In this document: positions 24,571 through 32,783 of the stretch, piece by piece
How the letters are laid out: each line of letters starts with the position of its first letter
Numbering within the stretch: position 1 is the first letter of the stretch
Assembly: GCA_942490925.1 (NCBI GenBank)
Contig: CALNYX010000017.1
Span: forward strand, 248,001 to 312,000
From: CALNYX01 sp942490925
GTDB taxonomy: Bacteria; Chlamydiota; Chlamydiia; Chlamydiales; JAAKFR01
Length of the DNA: 64,000 nucleotides
Direction: 5' to 3'
Notes under the pieces: generated by a model
Databases searched by the model: none
The model's input: only the letters and a program-made list of their open reading frames with translations
What the model was told of the DNA's origin: nothing
Position numbers and translations under genes: made by a program

Positions 24571-25305
24571 TTAAACTCTTTTCGCTTTGTCCGAACCATA
24601 AGTCAGACTTGCGCTTGCAATATTTGCGCGCGCGTTGGGAAAAGCCTCTTCAAGTTCTGTGATGAGTTGATCAGCTTTTTTGCGCATCGAATGTTGCCCG
24701 ACAGGGCAGCCACAGACGACACGCGCAAAACCATATGCTTTGGCAAACTCTTTCAGATCCCGCTCCGCAACATAAATCAATGGCCTGACAATCGTAATGC
24801 CAAAATCGACCATCTCAAGCTTAGGCAGATTGCCCGCAAACTCACCTTTGTGTAGCAAATTCATCAAAAGCGTTTGTGCATTGTCATCGCGATGATGACC
24901 AAACGCAATCGTCGTTGCATCATGCTCTTTTGCCGCTTGAAAAAGCAATTTTCGCCGCTCCCTAGAACAACTATAGCAAGCGAGCTTTTCAAGAGGAATA
25001 TGCGACTCTCGAATAATAAGAGGTACACCCAAATCGTCACAAATTTGTTGTATATACTTTTCACTCACTCCAGCGCCGCAAGAAAATTCTCCCGAGACAT
25101 GGATAGCGACCAGGTCAAAATCGTCAAAGCCGCGCCCTTTGATGGCATGGAGCAAAAAAAGCATCGCAAGACTGTCTTTCCCTCCGCTCAGAGCGACAGC
25201 TACTTTTGCAGCCCCATCGACCATTTTGTAGGTATAAAGGGCTTTGCGCACGAGGCTTTCTAGGTGCTTACCGAGCTTTGTCCATGGAGGTTGAGCAAGA
25301 GTCAT
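24571..25305 (-). CDS. ttcA: tRNA 2-thiocytidine synthase TtcA-like
   Basis: About 244 residues with the PP-loop SGGKDSLAML, the CYSCSRERRKLL Cys pair, and a third conserved Cys in CGCPVGQHSMRKK, the pattern of TtcA Fe-S tRNA thiolases that thiolate C32. FGHHRDDNAQTLLMNL is also typical. TilS is excluded because it lacks these Cys motifs. ATG at 25305 chosen over TTG at 25311. A TATACT box ends 8 nt upstream and no ribosome site is visible. Confidence 0.88.
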   Translation of the reverse strand: MTLAQPPWTKLGKHLESLVRKALYTYKMVDGAAKVAVALSGGKDSLAMLFLLHAIKGRGFDDFDLVAIHVSGEFSCGAGVSEKYIQQICDDLGVPLIIRESHIPLEKLACYSCSRERRKLLFQAAKEHDATTIAFGHHRDDNAQTLLMNLLHKGEFAGNLPKLEMVDFGITIVRPLIYVAERDLKEFAKAYGFARVVCGCPVGQHSMRKKADQLITELEEAFPNARANIASASLTYGSDKAKRV

Positions 25306-25386
25306 AGCCAAAGAGTATACCGTTTTTTCCTATGGACATCTAGCAAGAAGTGCGTTAAAATTTCTCTCTAATCATAGAGGTGAAAC

Positions 25387-25782
25387 ATGAATCAGAAAAA
25401 AGTTGGACGAAACGATCCCTGCCCTTGCGGTTCTGGCAAGAAGTATAAGAGCTGCTGTATGGGCAAAGAGGAGAAGTCTAAAAAAACCTATACACTCTCT
25501 GGAAAACGAAAATTCAAAGCGAAAGTGATTGATAGCTCGGCAGCAGCAGGGCAAACACTCTTTTCCAGGTCAGCAGGCGTGCCAACTGGAGAGGGGGATC
25601 CAAACAAGATTGCTGAGCTCCGTTACCGCATGACTGATAGCGACTATCGCCAAGAAGAAGCAACAACTACCTTTGCTTCAGAAGAAGAAAAGGTAGAGCC
25701 AAGTTCAGAAGCCAAGCCTATTTACAAACCTGGTGAAACTTTTCACAGTTCATCAGACGATTTCCGTGTTGATGAAAAGTAA
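25387..25782 (+). CDS. SEC-C motif protein
   Basis: A 131-residue protein. The N-terminus VGRNDPCPCGSGKKYKSCC is a perfect SEC-C zinc-binding motif, as at the C-terminus of SecA. The rest is polar and low in complexity, rich in Glu and Ser, and probably disordered. The role is unknown; SEC-C usually binds zinc and contacts ribosome or SecB. AGAGG lies before the ATG. Followed by tRNA-Thr. Confidence 0.85.
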   Translation: MNQKKVGRNDPCPCGSGKKYKSCCMGKEEKSKKTYTLSGKRKFKAKVIDSSAAAGQTLFSRSAGVPTGEGDPNKIAELRYRMTDSDYRQEEATTTFASEEEKVEPSSEAKPIYKPGETFHSSSDDFRVDEK

Positions 25783-25808
25783 GGGGTTTGGTATAAAACT
25801 TTGACTTC

Positions 25809-25881
25809 GCTGGAGTAGCTCAATTGGTAGAGCATCCGACTTGTAATCGGACGGTTGAGGGTTCAAGTCCTTTCTCCAGCA
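25809..25881 (+). tRNA. tRNA-Thr (anticodon TGT)
   Basis: Cloverleaf with acceptor GCTGGAG/CTCCAGC, anticodon stem TCCGA/TCGGA around CTTGTAA (anticodon TGT), T loop TTCAAGT and discriminator A. Confidence 0.97.
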
Positions 25882-25888
25882 TTCCTTT

Positions 25889-25971
25889 GGGGGTGTCGCA
25901 TAGTGGCCAATTGCATTGGACTGTAAATCCGACTCCGTATGGATACGCTGGTTCGAATCCAGCCGCCCCCA
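25889..25971 (+). tRNA. tRNA-Tyr (anticodon GTA)
   Basis: Cloverleaf with acceptor GGGGGTG/CGCCCCC, anticodon arm TTGGA-CTGTAAA-TCCGA (anticodon GTA; one G-T pair), a long variable arm and T loop TTCGAAT. Seven bases after tRNA-Thr, so probably one transcript. In Chlamydia a tRNA-Thr/Tyr group is often near tuf; no tuf follows here. Confidence 0.97.
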
Positions 25972-26029
25972 ATTTCAACTTGTACACTATTTTCAATGCG
26001 TTTGTGCACAAAACAAAAAATGTCCTCGT

Positions 26030-26101
26030 CGCTCATGTTATCCGATAAAATAGTCTACATTAGTTCATAATCGTAAACCATTTTATCGGAATGTATGAAC
26101 G
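26030..26101. repeat. 72-bp palindromic element in a gene-free stretch
   Basis: The arms 26030-26051 and 26080-26101 are 22-bp imperfect inverted repeats; the inner 11 bp TCCGATAAAAT/ATTTTATCGGA are perfect, with a 28-bp loop. It lies in the roughly 250-bp stretch (25972-26224) between tRNA-Tyr and the response regulator, where I see no other feature. It could be a small mobile palindrome or an operator. Confidence 0.6.
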
Positions 26102-26224
26102 TATCCAAATAGAGGTTAGTGTAAGGAAAAGGCCATGATTTTATTTGTTTTCAACTATCCCCAAAAACAAGATTATTCCTAGATAGTGTCGTCACGAGAT
26201 GAAAAGACATTCACCATTCATGCC

Positions 26225-26590
26225 CTATAAGAGGCTTTTTATGAGCTCTAATGCTTTTTCGGGATCGTAGGGTTTGAGGATAAAAGCATTTACTTCAAGC
26301 TCTTCAACTAAAGCCTCATTCCCTTCATCGCCAGAGTTTGATGAATAAATCACGATGGGGATTTTTGCTAATTTACTATTGGATCTAATTTTTTTACAAA
26401 GTTCACCACCCTGCATCCCCGGGAGAAATAGGTCGATGATAAACATATCTGGGGTGAGGCTATCTAAAACTGCTAGAGCTTGCTCAGCATCCTTCACAGG
26501 TATAACCTCATACCCAGAATGTTCTAATCTGATCGTAATGAGATCGAGTAAATCGGACTCATCTTCTATAATCAAAATTTTCTTAGTCAT
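26225..26590 (-). CDS. Single-domain response regulator
   Basis: A 121-residue receiver domain with no output domain. The phospho-accepting Asp is in PDMFIIDLFLPGMQGG (near residue 53); the acidic pair is IIEDESD; the switch residue is in IPIVIYSSNSG and the conserved Lys in FILKPYDPEKA. It acts by protein contact rather than by binding DNA. It lies 8 bp after the histidine kinase gene, clearly its partner. Confidence 0.95.
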   Translation of the reverse strand: MTKKILIIEDESDLLDLITIRLEHSGYEVIPVKDAEQALAVLDSLTPDMFIIDLFLPGMQGGELCKKIRSNSKLAKIPIVIYSSNSGDEGNEALVEELEVNAFILKPYDPEKALELIKSLL

Positions 26591-26598
26591 TGGCCCAA

Positions 26599-28062
26599 CT
26601 ATGTTCGAATAGGTAACGTGAAATAGAATGTAGATCCCTTTTCATATTCTGATTCAACTCCTAGCTGACCTCCATGCTCTTCTATGGTCCCTTTTGTTAT
26701 AAAAAGACCGAGCCCTGAGCTTCCAGCATGTTGTTTGATTTGGGAGAACTCGAGAAAGAGCATTTTCAGATTCTCTTTTTTTATACCAATTCCAGTGTCT
26801 TTGACCGAAATTTTAATAAAACCACCTTCCTCAATCGCATTTATCTCAATCTCGCCTGTGGGAGTATACTTTACTGCATTATATAATAAGTTGTTTATGG
26901 CTTGAAAAACTTTATCCTTATCAATCGAAATCTCTGGAAGGTTATCCGGCCATAATCGTTTAATTAAAAGCCCTTTCTTATTAGTAAGAAGGGTGACTGC
27001 ATCTGCTGCTTGGCTTAAGAGGTTAGTAATATCACATATCTTTCTATCCAGCTGCATTTTCCCAGAAGCGATCTCTTGTAAAGATAATGCAGAGTTAATT
27101 AATCTCGCCATTCTGTCTACATTAGACTGCACCATTAACAAATATTTCGATTGCTCTTGATTCACTTCTCCAAGTATGCCCTCAGAGATGATCGCGGCAG
27201 CTTCTTTCATAGCCGCAAGGGGGGTTCTAAGTTCATGTGCGACCATAGAGGTAAAATCTGATTGCATTTGTATAGAATGTATCAACACATCTTCGGCGAT
27301 TTTTCTCTCGGTAATATCGCGAATATTGCATTGATAAACCTCTGCTCTATTCACCAGAAAAACTTCACAAGGTACCGTTTGGCCATGCTTAGTTTGTAAT
27401 TGTAACTCCTCAAAATGAATAAATCCGATATTGTATAATATCTTTTCAAATTTGGAAAAAGTTTTAGCGTCTTTACAGAGGCCTATATCCCAGGGCTTTA
27501 GTTTAAGAGCCTCTGCTTTTTTGTACCCAAAGGATGAGAGAAATTTGGGATTTACATCCGAAATAACGGCAGAGGATTTTGAAATCAGTAGTAACCCATC
27601 TTGTGCAGTTTCAAACAGAGAGTGAAAGCGTCTTTCTGATTCTAGCAACGCTGAATTTAACCTTTTACGCTCTGATATGTCTTCTATTGCCAATAAGATT
27701 AGTTTAGATTTCAGTGCAATTTTAGAAGAAATCTCTAGCTTTTTAGCATTTAAGCTCATAGTGCGATTGCCAATACTTTGAAATGTATGATTTAGTTGAA
27801 AATCACAAATCTCTTTCTTGTCAGAGCCTAGCCTATGTAGCAAATTAGTCAATTCGGGGATATCCCATTGCCCATTACCTAAATCTTGAAGATTTTGACC
27901 TAGGGTTTCATTTTCATCGACTTTAAAAAAGTTAAAGAAAGCAGAGTTAGCAAACACTACGCACAGGTTTGCGTCTAGAATCACTAGAGGTTCTCTCAGG
28001 GAAGAAACAATCGCAGCTAGAAACTTTTCCAGGTCCTCAAATTCGAATTTCTCGTATGTCAT
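26599..28062 (-). CDS. PAS-domain sensor histidine kinase
   Basis: A 487-residue cytosolic kinase with no membrane segment. Two PAS-like domains (about residues 12-125 and 145-255), then HisKA with SMVAHELRTPLAAMKEAAA (phospho-His near residue 275), then HATPase: N box AINNLLYNAVKYTP, G1 VKDTGIGIKKENL, G2 SSGLGLFITKGTIEEHGG. It should phosphorylate the adjacent receiver protein. No promoter or operator was clear in the 163-bp gap upstream (28063-28225). The signal is unknown. Confidence 0.95.
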   Translation of the reverse strand: MTYEKFEFEDLEKFLAAIVSSLREPLVILDANLCVVFANSAFFNFFKVDENETLGQNLQDLGNGQWDIPELTNLLHRLGSDKKEICDFQLNHTFQSIGNRTMSLNAKKLEISSKIALKSKLILLAIEDISERKRLNSALLESERRFHSLFETAQDGLLLISKSSAVISDVNPKFLSSFGYKKAEALKLKPWDIGLCKDAKTFSKFEKILYNIGFIHFEELQLQTKHGQTVPCEVFLVNRAEVYQCNIRDITERKIAEDVLIHSIQMQSDFTSMVAHELRTPLAAMKEAAAIISEGILGEVNQEQSKYLLMVQSNVDRMARLINSALSLQEIASGKMQLDRKICDITNLLSQAADAVTLLTNKKGLLIKRLWPDNLPEISIDKDKVFQAINNLLYNAVKYTPTGEIEINAIEEGGFIKISVKDTGIGIKKENLKMLFLEFSQIKQHAGSSGLGLFITKGTIEEHGGQLGVESEYEKGSTFYFTLPIRT

Positions 28063-28225
28063 AAGATCACAGTTTCCTTAACCATGCAAGCCACTTTCAT
28101 ACCTTTATATAATTACGATATAAGATGACAGGTCAGGTTTTACTTTAGAGCATCCTTGCAACTGTACGTCATAGCATGCCGTTTACAAACACTATGTACG
28201 AATTATTGAAAATATTACTTATTTG

Positions 28226-28879
28226 TCAACTTCTGTGAGTGCAAAACTGAAGCGTTTTTTCTAAGCATAGTGTGAGATCACGATAATCTTTCATGTGGCT
28301 ATTTTGAGATCCACGAAAAATAAGCGTCTCTAATTTTTCTGCAAAGATTGGGTAACATGCGAGGGAAATGTGTTCTTCAAAAAGGGGACCCTTAGCATTT
28401 GCTAAAAGAGTGATTTCTTTCTCTTCTACTTTTGCGACATCTCCACAACCTAGATCAATAAGTAGAGGAAGGCGAGTCTTTCCAAAATAGGCATTCATTT
28501 TATGACGCGCTCCAGAATACTCCATGTGAAAATGTTCAAGCGGATCAATTTTGATATCTCGAAACCTGAAATGATCATCCAAATCAATCGAAACAATTTC
28601 ATCGATGATTTGACTCAGGTAGTTCACTTCAGATTGGATCTGTCTAATTGAGAAGTCTAGATCTCTAGTTTCTCGTCCAATGTCGAGATGTTTTGCTAGT
28701 AAAACACCTCCTTTTAGAATGAAATTCTTCTGATAGGGAGAATGGCATAAGCGTACAAGAAAGCGTTCAAGAAAGCGTTCTTGAATAACATTTTGCCAGA
28801 CCTCTGCAGGGGTAAGGGCACGCTGCTTTGCAAGATTTTGAAGTCGTCTCTTAAATGAAAATTAAAATGGGGATGTCAT
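28226..28879 (-). pseudogene. AbiEii-type toxin (nucleotidyltransferase), early stop codon
   Basis: The full frame runs from ATG 28879, which overlaps the antitoxin stop as ATGA, to 28226: about 217 residues. Codon 6 is TAA (28864-28862); after it the frame continues without a usual start until the GTG at 28627. Past the stop lie FKRRLQNLAKQ, then FILKGGVLLAKHLDIGRETRDLDFSI, the GG..(x)n..DLDF nucleotidyltransferase core of AbiEii/DUF1814. AbiEii toxins transfer GMP/CMP-like groups. With the core cut off by the stop, the toxin is probably dead, unless there is reinitiation or readthrough. The later GTG start would lose the active site. Confidence 0.8.
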
Positions 28880-29466
28880 AGTGTTAGTGCTAGGATGTAG
28901 GGCTCAATTTTTACCCTCAAAATTCTAGCATAACGCGTGAGTTTTTTCAAATTAGGTTTATGAACTTTTGAAGATTTTAAGTACTCCTTTAAAGCCTTGA
29001 TCGCCACTTCATGACTTAAATAACGGAAAGCATCTACAAGAGTCCTTTCCCGATCAAATATTGGGATTCGATACGCTCCTATTCGGATTGTAGTTTGTCC
29101 CAGTTCAGTGTTACGCATTCGCAGAATGCGGGTAAGTGGGCGCTTTGGAGCCCTTTGCTTATTTGGGACTGCAATCCAGTACTCTCTCATCGTTTCATCT
29201 GTAAGTTCATAGTAGTACAGTGCTGAAACAAGGCAAATTACCCCATTTGGTATGCCTAGGGTGGTGAGAACAAGTTCTTCTATGTCAGGAGGTAGACTCG
29301 ATTCACAAGCAGATGATCGGTACACACCCTTTCCTATTCGTTCTAAGAGGCCTGTTGTTTGGTAGTATGCAAGCATACGCGTTGATAGCCCTTTAGCTTC
29401 CTCTGCTTCGAAGTAAGGTTTTTGAAGCAGTTCTTGAAGAATTGTCTTTTTTTTTGATGAGCTCAT
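28876..29466 (-). CDS. AbiEi-type antitoxin
   Basis: A 196-residue protein: N-terminal winged-helix (LLQKPYFEAEEAKGLSTRMLAYYQTTGLLERIGKGVYR in two parts: recognition helix then wing) and a C-terminal domain with RERTLVDAFRYL, the pattern of AbiEi/type IV antitoxins. These repress their own promoter and neutralise AbiEii. It overlaps the toxin frame by 4 bp. A likely promoter and overlapping inverted repeat lie just upstream. The antitoxin frame is intact although the toxin is not. Confidence 0.9.
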   Translation of the reverse strand: MSSSKKKTILQELLQKPYFEAEEAKGLSTRMLAYYQTTGLLERIGKGVYRSSACESSLPPDIEELVLTTLGIPNGVICLVSALYYYELTDETMREYWIAVPNKQRAPKRPLTRILRMRNTELGQTTIRIGAYRIPIFDRERTLVDAFRYLSHEVAIKALKEYLKSSKVHKPNLKKLTRYARILRVKIEPYILALTL

Positions 29467-29486
29467 GTCTTAACTGTAACAAATGC

Positions 29487-29520
29487 ACTCAATTATTGCA
29501 AATGAGTACATAAATTACAA
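29487..29520 (-). promoter_or_regulatory. Candidate abiE promoter and operator
   Basis: On the minus strand TTGTAA (29520-29515) and AATAAT (29497-29492) are 17 bp apart. An inverted repeat ACTCAATT-5-AAATGAGT (29487-29507, one mismatch) covers the -10 box. AbiEi proteins are known to repress through inverted repeats upstream of their gene, which fits. Confidence 0.5.
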
Positions 29521-29689
29521 TAAGTAAATGGAGATTCACTACTCAAGAGTGCAGTTCTTTTGTCATGATGCAAGCTCCTGGAGAAAGCTATTGATATTCA
29601 GAATAAACGTTAGGTTAAATGGTAATCGTGCTCTCTGCGTGTGTGATTTAAAATATTTTCTATTATCGAGTTAATTGTTTCATTTGTGC

Positions 29690-29717
29690 TATAATTGCCT
29701 TTTTAATTGGAGGAAGT
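29690..29717 (+). promoter_or_regulatory. -10 box and ribosome site of the Inc-like operon
   Basis: TATAAT at 29690-29695 is followed by a GGAGGA ribosome site (29709-29714) and the ATG at 29718. No clear -35 box at 16-18 bp. The rest of the 250-bp gap from 29467 holds only the abiE regulatory site. Confidence 0.5.
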
Positions 29718-31175
29718 ATGAATAATATTGGATGTATTCAGTCGCAGCGGTGCTCACAAGTCGCAGCTCTTGTAGGAGCAGTTACGGTTATTGCAGGAGT
29801 TTTTTTAATCCTTGCAGCACAACAGGTTTTGCCCAATGGCGTGAATACCATTAGCCAGCTAGGTGCTGGAGGTGTAGGTATTGGAGCAGGAGTCTTTGCG
29901 ACTGGAACTCTGATCATGACCTGCGGCCTTATAAAAATGATTTTAAAAGATCTAGAGACGAAGAGTGGTTCTTCAACAAGAGCCCAAGCGTCAGCTCCAC
30001 AACCACAAGCTAGTGCGTCAGCTCCACAACCACAAGCTAGTGCGTCAGCTCCACAACCACAAGCTAGTGCGTCAGCTCCACAACCACAAGCAAGAATGCA
30101 AGAGCAACCAACTGCTCCAGAAGTGCAAGCAAGTGCAGCAGCTCCACAACAACACCGCCTCCTTAGTCAACCAATTCCAGAAAACAATGTTGCGGGTTCT
30201 GTGTTTGTATGTCATGGAGGAATCACCCACGAATTCGGAGGGTATGTATACGCCCTTTGTCAGGCTGAGAGAAATGGAATGGATGTGTCGGCCCGTCTTG
30301 ATGAACTTAAGCAATCAGGAATGCTAGTAACAGGGTCTATCACTAGGGCCACTATGCAAGAAGCAAATGTCAACTGGCAGGAGGCTCAAGATGGGATGAT
30401 GTGTACCAGAGAGGGAGTTTCCATTGGAATGCATCATCGACAGCTTAGAGAATCCTCTCTATTCTATATTCAAGCACGAGGCTTTGAAGGTCTTATTTCA
30501 CTTCCAGAGGCTATTTTTGAGCCGCTCCCCCTAAGAGTAGATATGCGTTGTCTGAGCAAGACTGGAGTGGAAGGAGAGGTTCCAGGGCGGTTCATCCAGG
30601 TCGCACAGAGATGGGCTTACTTCGAGTTTGATGGAAAAATCTTCAGCCTTACCATGAATCCATCTGAGGTGCATATGCCACAGGCGTATGCTGATGTAGA
30701 GCTACTCGACCCAATTGCAGTGGATCAACCGTTACCTGCAGATTATACGATTGATGACAGGCTACCGCCAGCCATCAAAGATGAGATGGGTCGCGGCTTT
30801 GTTAATATTCGAGAAGCTGAGGTGAGAAGGATTTTTGAGGAAGGTAGAGTTTCTTTACCAACAGATACGATCCTTCGACTCTCGAACCATTGCGATATTC
30901 CTGGTGTTAGTACGAGCTCATGGAAATTAGACCGCTATTACTTTGATGATTACTTTGCTCTTGTTTTTTCACCCACAGGTGAGGGGAGGCCTCAAGGGGT
31001 ACCAGCTGATGCAAAACGCGTATTAGATGATGGTACGACGGAGGATATTAAGCCCACAATCTATGTGGCCCTTCATCCTTACACTGAAACTTCGCCGAAG
31101 GAGAGATATGAGAAGATGCAAGTGTCTTGCTCTGACGGACAATATATACTAAGAGATCCAGAGGAGCAATCATGA
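29718..31175 (+). CDS. Inc-like membrane protein, type A1
   Basis: A 485-residue protein, first of four in an overlapping operon. Its N-terminus (GCIQSQRCSQVAAL) leads into two hydrophobic helices (about residues 16-38 and 50-77) joined by QQVLPNGVNTISQLGAG, the bilobed hairpin of chlamydial inclusion-membrane proteins. A low-complexity linker with four copies of ASAPQPQAS follows (about residues 91-126). The tail has two parts; the last 130 residues (from VRRIFEEGRVSLPTDTILRL) resemble the ends of the other three. There is no signal peptide; export would be by type III secretion (inference). It overlaps the next gene by 4 bp. Confidence 0.8.
   Translation: MNNIGCIQSQRCSQVAALVGAVTVIAGVFLILAAQQVLPNGVNTISQLGAGGVGIGAGVFATGTLIMTCGLIKMILKDLETKSGSSTRAQASAPQPQASASAPQPQASASAPQPQASASAPQPQARMQEQPTAPEVQASAAAPQQHRLLSQPIPENNVAGSVFVCHGGITHEFGGYVYALCQAERNGMDVSARLDELKQSGMLVTGSITRATMQEANVNWQEAQDGMMCTREGVSIGMHHRQLRESSLFYIQARGFEGLISLPEAIFEPLPLRVDMRCLSKTGVEGEVPGRFIQVAQRWAYFEFDGKIFSLTMNPSEVHMPQAYADVELLDPIAVDQPLPADYTIDDRLPPAIKDEMGRGFVNIREAEVRRIFEEGRVSLPTDTILRLSNHCDIPGVSTSSWKLDRYYFDDYFALVFSPTGEGRPQGVPADAKRVLDDGTTEDIKPTIYVALHPYTETSPKERYEKMQVSCSDGQYILRDPEEQS
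29988..30095 (+). repeat. Four tandem 27-bp repeats in the A1 gene
   Basis: The unit GCGTCAGCTCCACAACCACA plus AGCTAGT occurs four times, identical except for the end of the last copy. It encodes ASAPQPQAS. Near identity of the copies suggests recent expansion or slippage; the unit is a multiple of three, so the frame is kept. Confidence 0.95.
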
Positions 31176-32218
31176 GCCAGCCAATTTGTCGATCAGAAGC
31201 TTGTTCATACACGGTAGCAGCGGTTGCAGCAGCATCCATTGTTGCGGGTGTTTTTGTGATCTTAGCCTCGCAACAGGTCTTGCCAAATGGTGTGAATGCC
31301 ATTAGCCAACTAGGTGTTGGTGGAGCGGCCATTGGTGGCGGCGCATTAGCGCTTGGAGTCGTTGCTTTCGCGATTGCTGTTAGCAGAGGGGGAACTAAAG
31401 AAAAGCTCTCTGGTAGAGAAATGCAGCGAAGCCAAGAGAACGCTCGTGTGGCGGCAGTAGCGGCTTCAGCACCGAGAGGCGCAATCACTGGAACGATTTC
31501 GAAGGTCATTCAGCGGCAAACCATGGAAGGAGATGGCCGTTTTTACCAGCAGGTCACTCTAGATGGTTCAAAGGCTTGTGAAGTCGATTACACTTCTTCT
31601 GGGGTCAATGTAATCTACTGGTGTATCGAGTCATCTGACGCTGAATGTGAGTTACCAAGTGGAAAATTGATCCCACTTCCTGAAAGTGTCTATACCGAAG
31701 GTAGTGGAGCATATGGGAGAGTTGCGTTTGAGTACAACGGACAAAACTATGTTTTTACTGAGGTGGCTGAGCCGATGCCTCCAGCTAGGCCAAGGGAGAT
31801 GCCTAGAGCGGATGAGCGAATAGACCATGTAGAACATGTAGAACATAACCAACAGCTCGATGAGTTGGTTAGTCAGTTTGTTGACCAAGGAGTGCAAATT
31901 AGCAAAGAGGCAATTCAAGTTGTTAAGTGGGATTCCTATGTTCATACTGAAACTGGACAACAGCTTCTTGTGGCTGAAGTGCCAGGATGGGTTGGAGCAG
32001 GTGCTAACATTCGGATGTATGAATTTGAACAGGGCGTTGTACTCCATTTTCCTAAGGAGTTCAACCAGGGTAGATCTCCAACTCTACAAAATGAAGAGCG
32101 GGTTTGTGTTCTGGCTATCAATGCCATTAACCAAACTGGTTTATTACAGCAACTGCAGCAAGCTAATATAACAGTCGCTGGTGGAAATGTTCAATTTGCT
32201 TTCCAAGGAGAAGAGTAA
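31172..32218 (+). CDS. Inc-like membrane protein, type B1
   Basis: A 348-residue protein with N-terminus MSQPICRSEACSYTVAA and two hydrophobic helices around QQVLPNGVNAISQLGVGG. It is closest to the fourth gene (B2), which starts MSQPICQSKTCSYTVAV. After the hairpin comes a variable middle and a C-terminal domain of about 110 residues (from LVSQFVDQGVQISKEAIQV) with the IPG/VPG-turn and repeated aromatic-hydrophobic beta-strand pattern seen in the neighbours. ATGA overlap with A1 and TAATG overlap with A2 show translational coupling. Confidence 0.8.
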   Translation: MSQPICRSEACSYTVAAVAAASIVAGVFVILASQQVLPNGVNAISQLGVGGAAIGGGALALGVVAFAIAVSRGGTKEKLSGREMQRSQENARVAAVAASAPRGAITGTISKVIQRQTMEGDGRFYQQVTLDGSKACEVDYTSSGVNVIYWCIESSDAECELPSGKLIPLPESVYTEGSGAYGRVAFEYNGQNYVFTEVAEPMPPARPREMPRADERIDHVEHVEHNQQLDELVSQFVDQGVQISKEAIQVVKWDSYVHTETGQQLLVAEVPGWVGAGANIRMYEFEQGVVLHFPKEFNQGRSPTLQNEERVCVLAINAINQTGLLQQLQQANITVAGGNVQFAFQGEE

Positions 32219-32781
32219 TGCAAGTTACATGTATTCAGTCTGAAAGATGTTCTCAGGTGGCGGCAATTGTTGGAGCAGCCACAGTTATTGCAGGGGTTTT
32301 TCTAATCCTCGCAGCGCAACAGGTTTTGCCAAATGGTGTGAATGCCATTAGCCAGCTTGGAGCTGGGGGCATTGGCATTGGAGCAACGGTGTTTGCTACT
32401 GGAACGCTTGTTATGGCTTATGGCCTGATCAAAATGGTCATTGATGCGCCAGCAAAGGCGCGTGGGTTTAATTCTGCAAAGCATGAAGTGGAAGTGAGAC
32501 AATTCTTTTTGGATAATGGCTTTGATTTGTCAGATCTTCCGGATCTAATCTTCACTGATTGTAGAATCCCGGGTTGGACAAGGGGGTCAAATAGTAGGAA
32601 TCTACATTTCGTTGAAAATCAGGATCGTATTGGGATCTGGTTTAGGTGTAATACCGAGCAAGCAGACACCAGACATTATGTCTTTTTAACGGCCTATTCT
32701 GAGCAGTGGCCTAAAGAGAGGGTTACGTATGATAACCTTGTATTCCAAGGGCCCACGTTTGGATTTAAAACTGAGGAGTAA
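32218..32781 (+). CDS. Inc-like membrane protein, type A2
   Basis: A 187-residue close relative of A1: the first 77 residues (CIQSERCSQVAAIVG to YGLIKM) are almost the same, including QQVLPNGVNAISQLGAGG. It lacks the repeat linker and middle domain, so the shared tail domain (VRQFFLDNGFDLSDLPDLIF, then RIPGWTRG, then ERVTYDNLVF) follows the hairpin almost at once. This short form shows best what the shared tail is. Starts on the last base of the B1 stop. Confidence 0.8.
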   Translation: MQVTCIQSERCSQVAAIVGAATVIAGVFLILAAQQVLPNGVNAISQLGAGGIGIGATVFATGTLVMAYGLIKMVIDAPAKARGFNSAKHEVEVRQFFLDNGFDLSDLPDLIFTDCRIPGWTRGSNSRNLHFVENQDRIGIWFRCNTEQADTRHYVFLTAYSEQWPKERVTYDNLVFQGPTFGFKTEE

Positions 32782-32783
32782 TG

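Noticed and set aside
25972..26224. tuf gene expected after tRNA-Thr/Tyr
   Set aside because: No coding frame is present; only the 72-bp palindrome is seen.
29988..30095. CRISPR array
   Set aside because: The repeat copies are directly adjacent with no spacers and are in frame within a gene.
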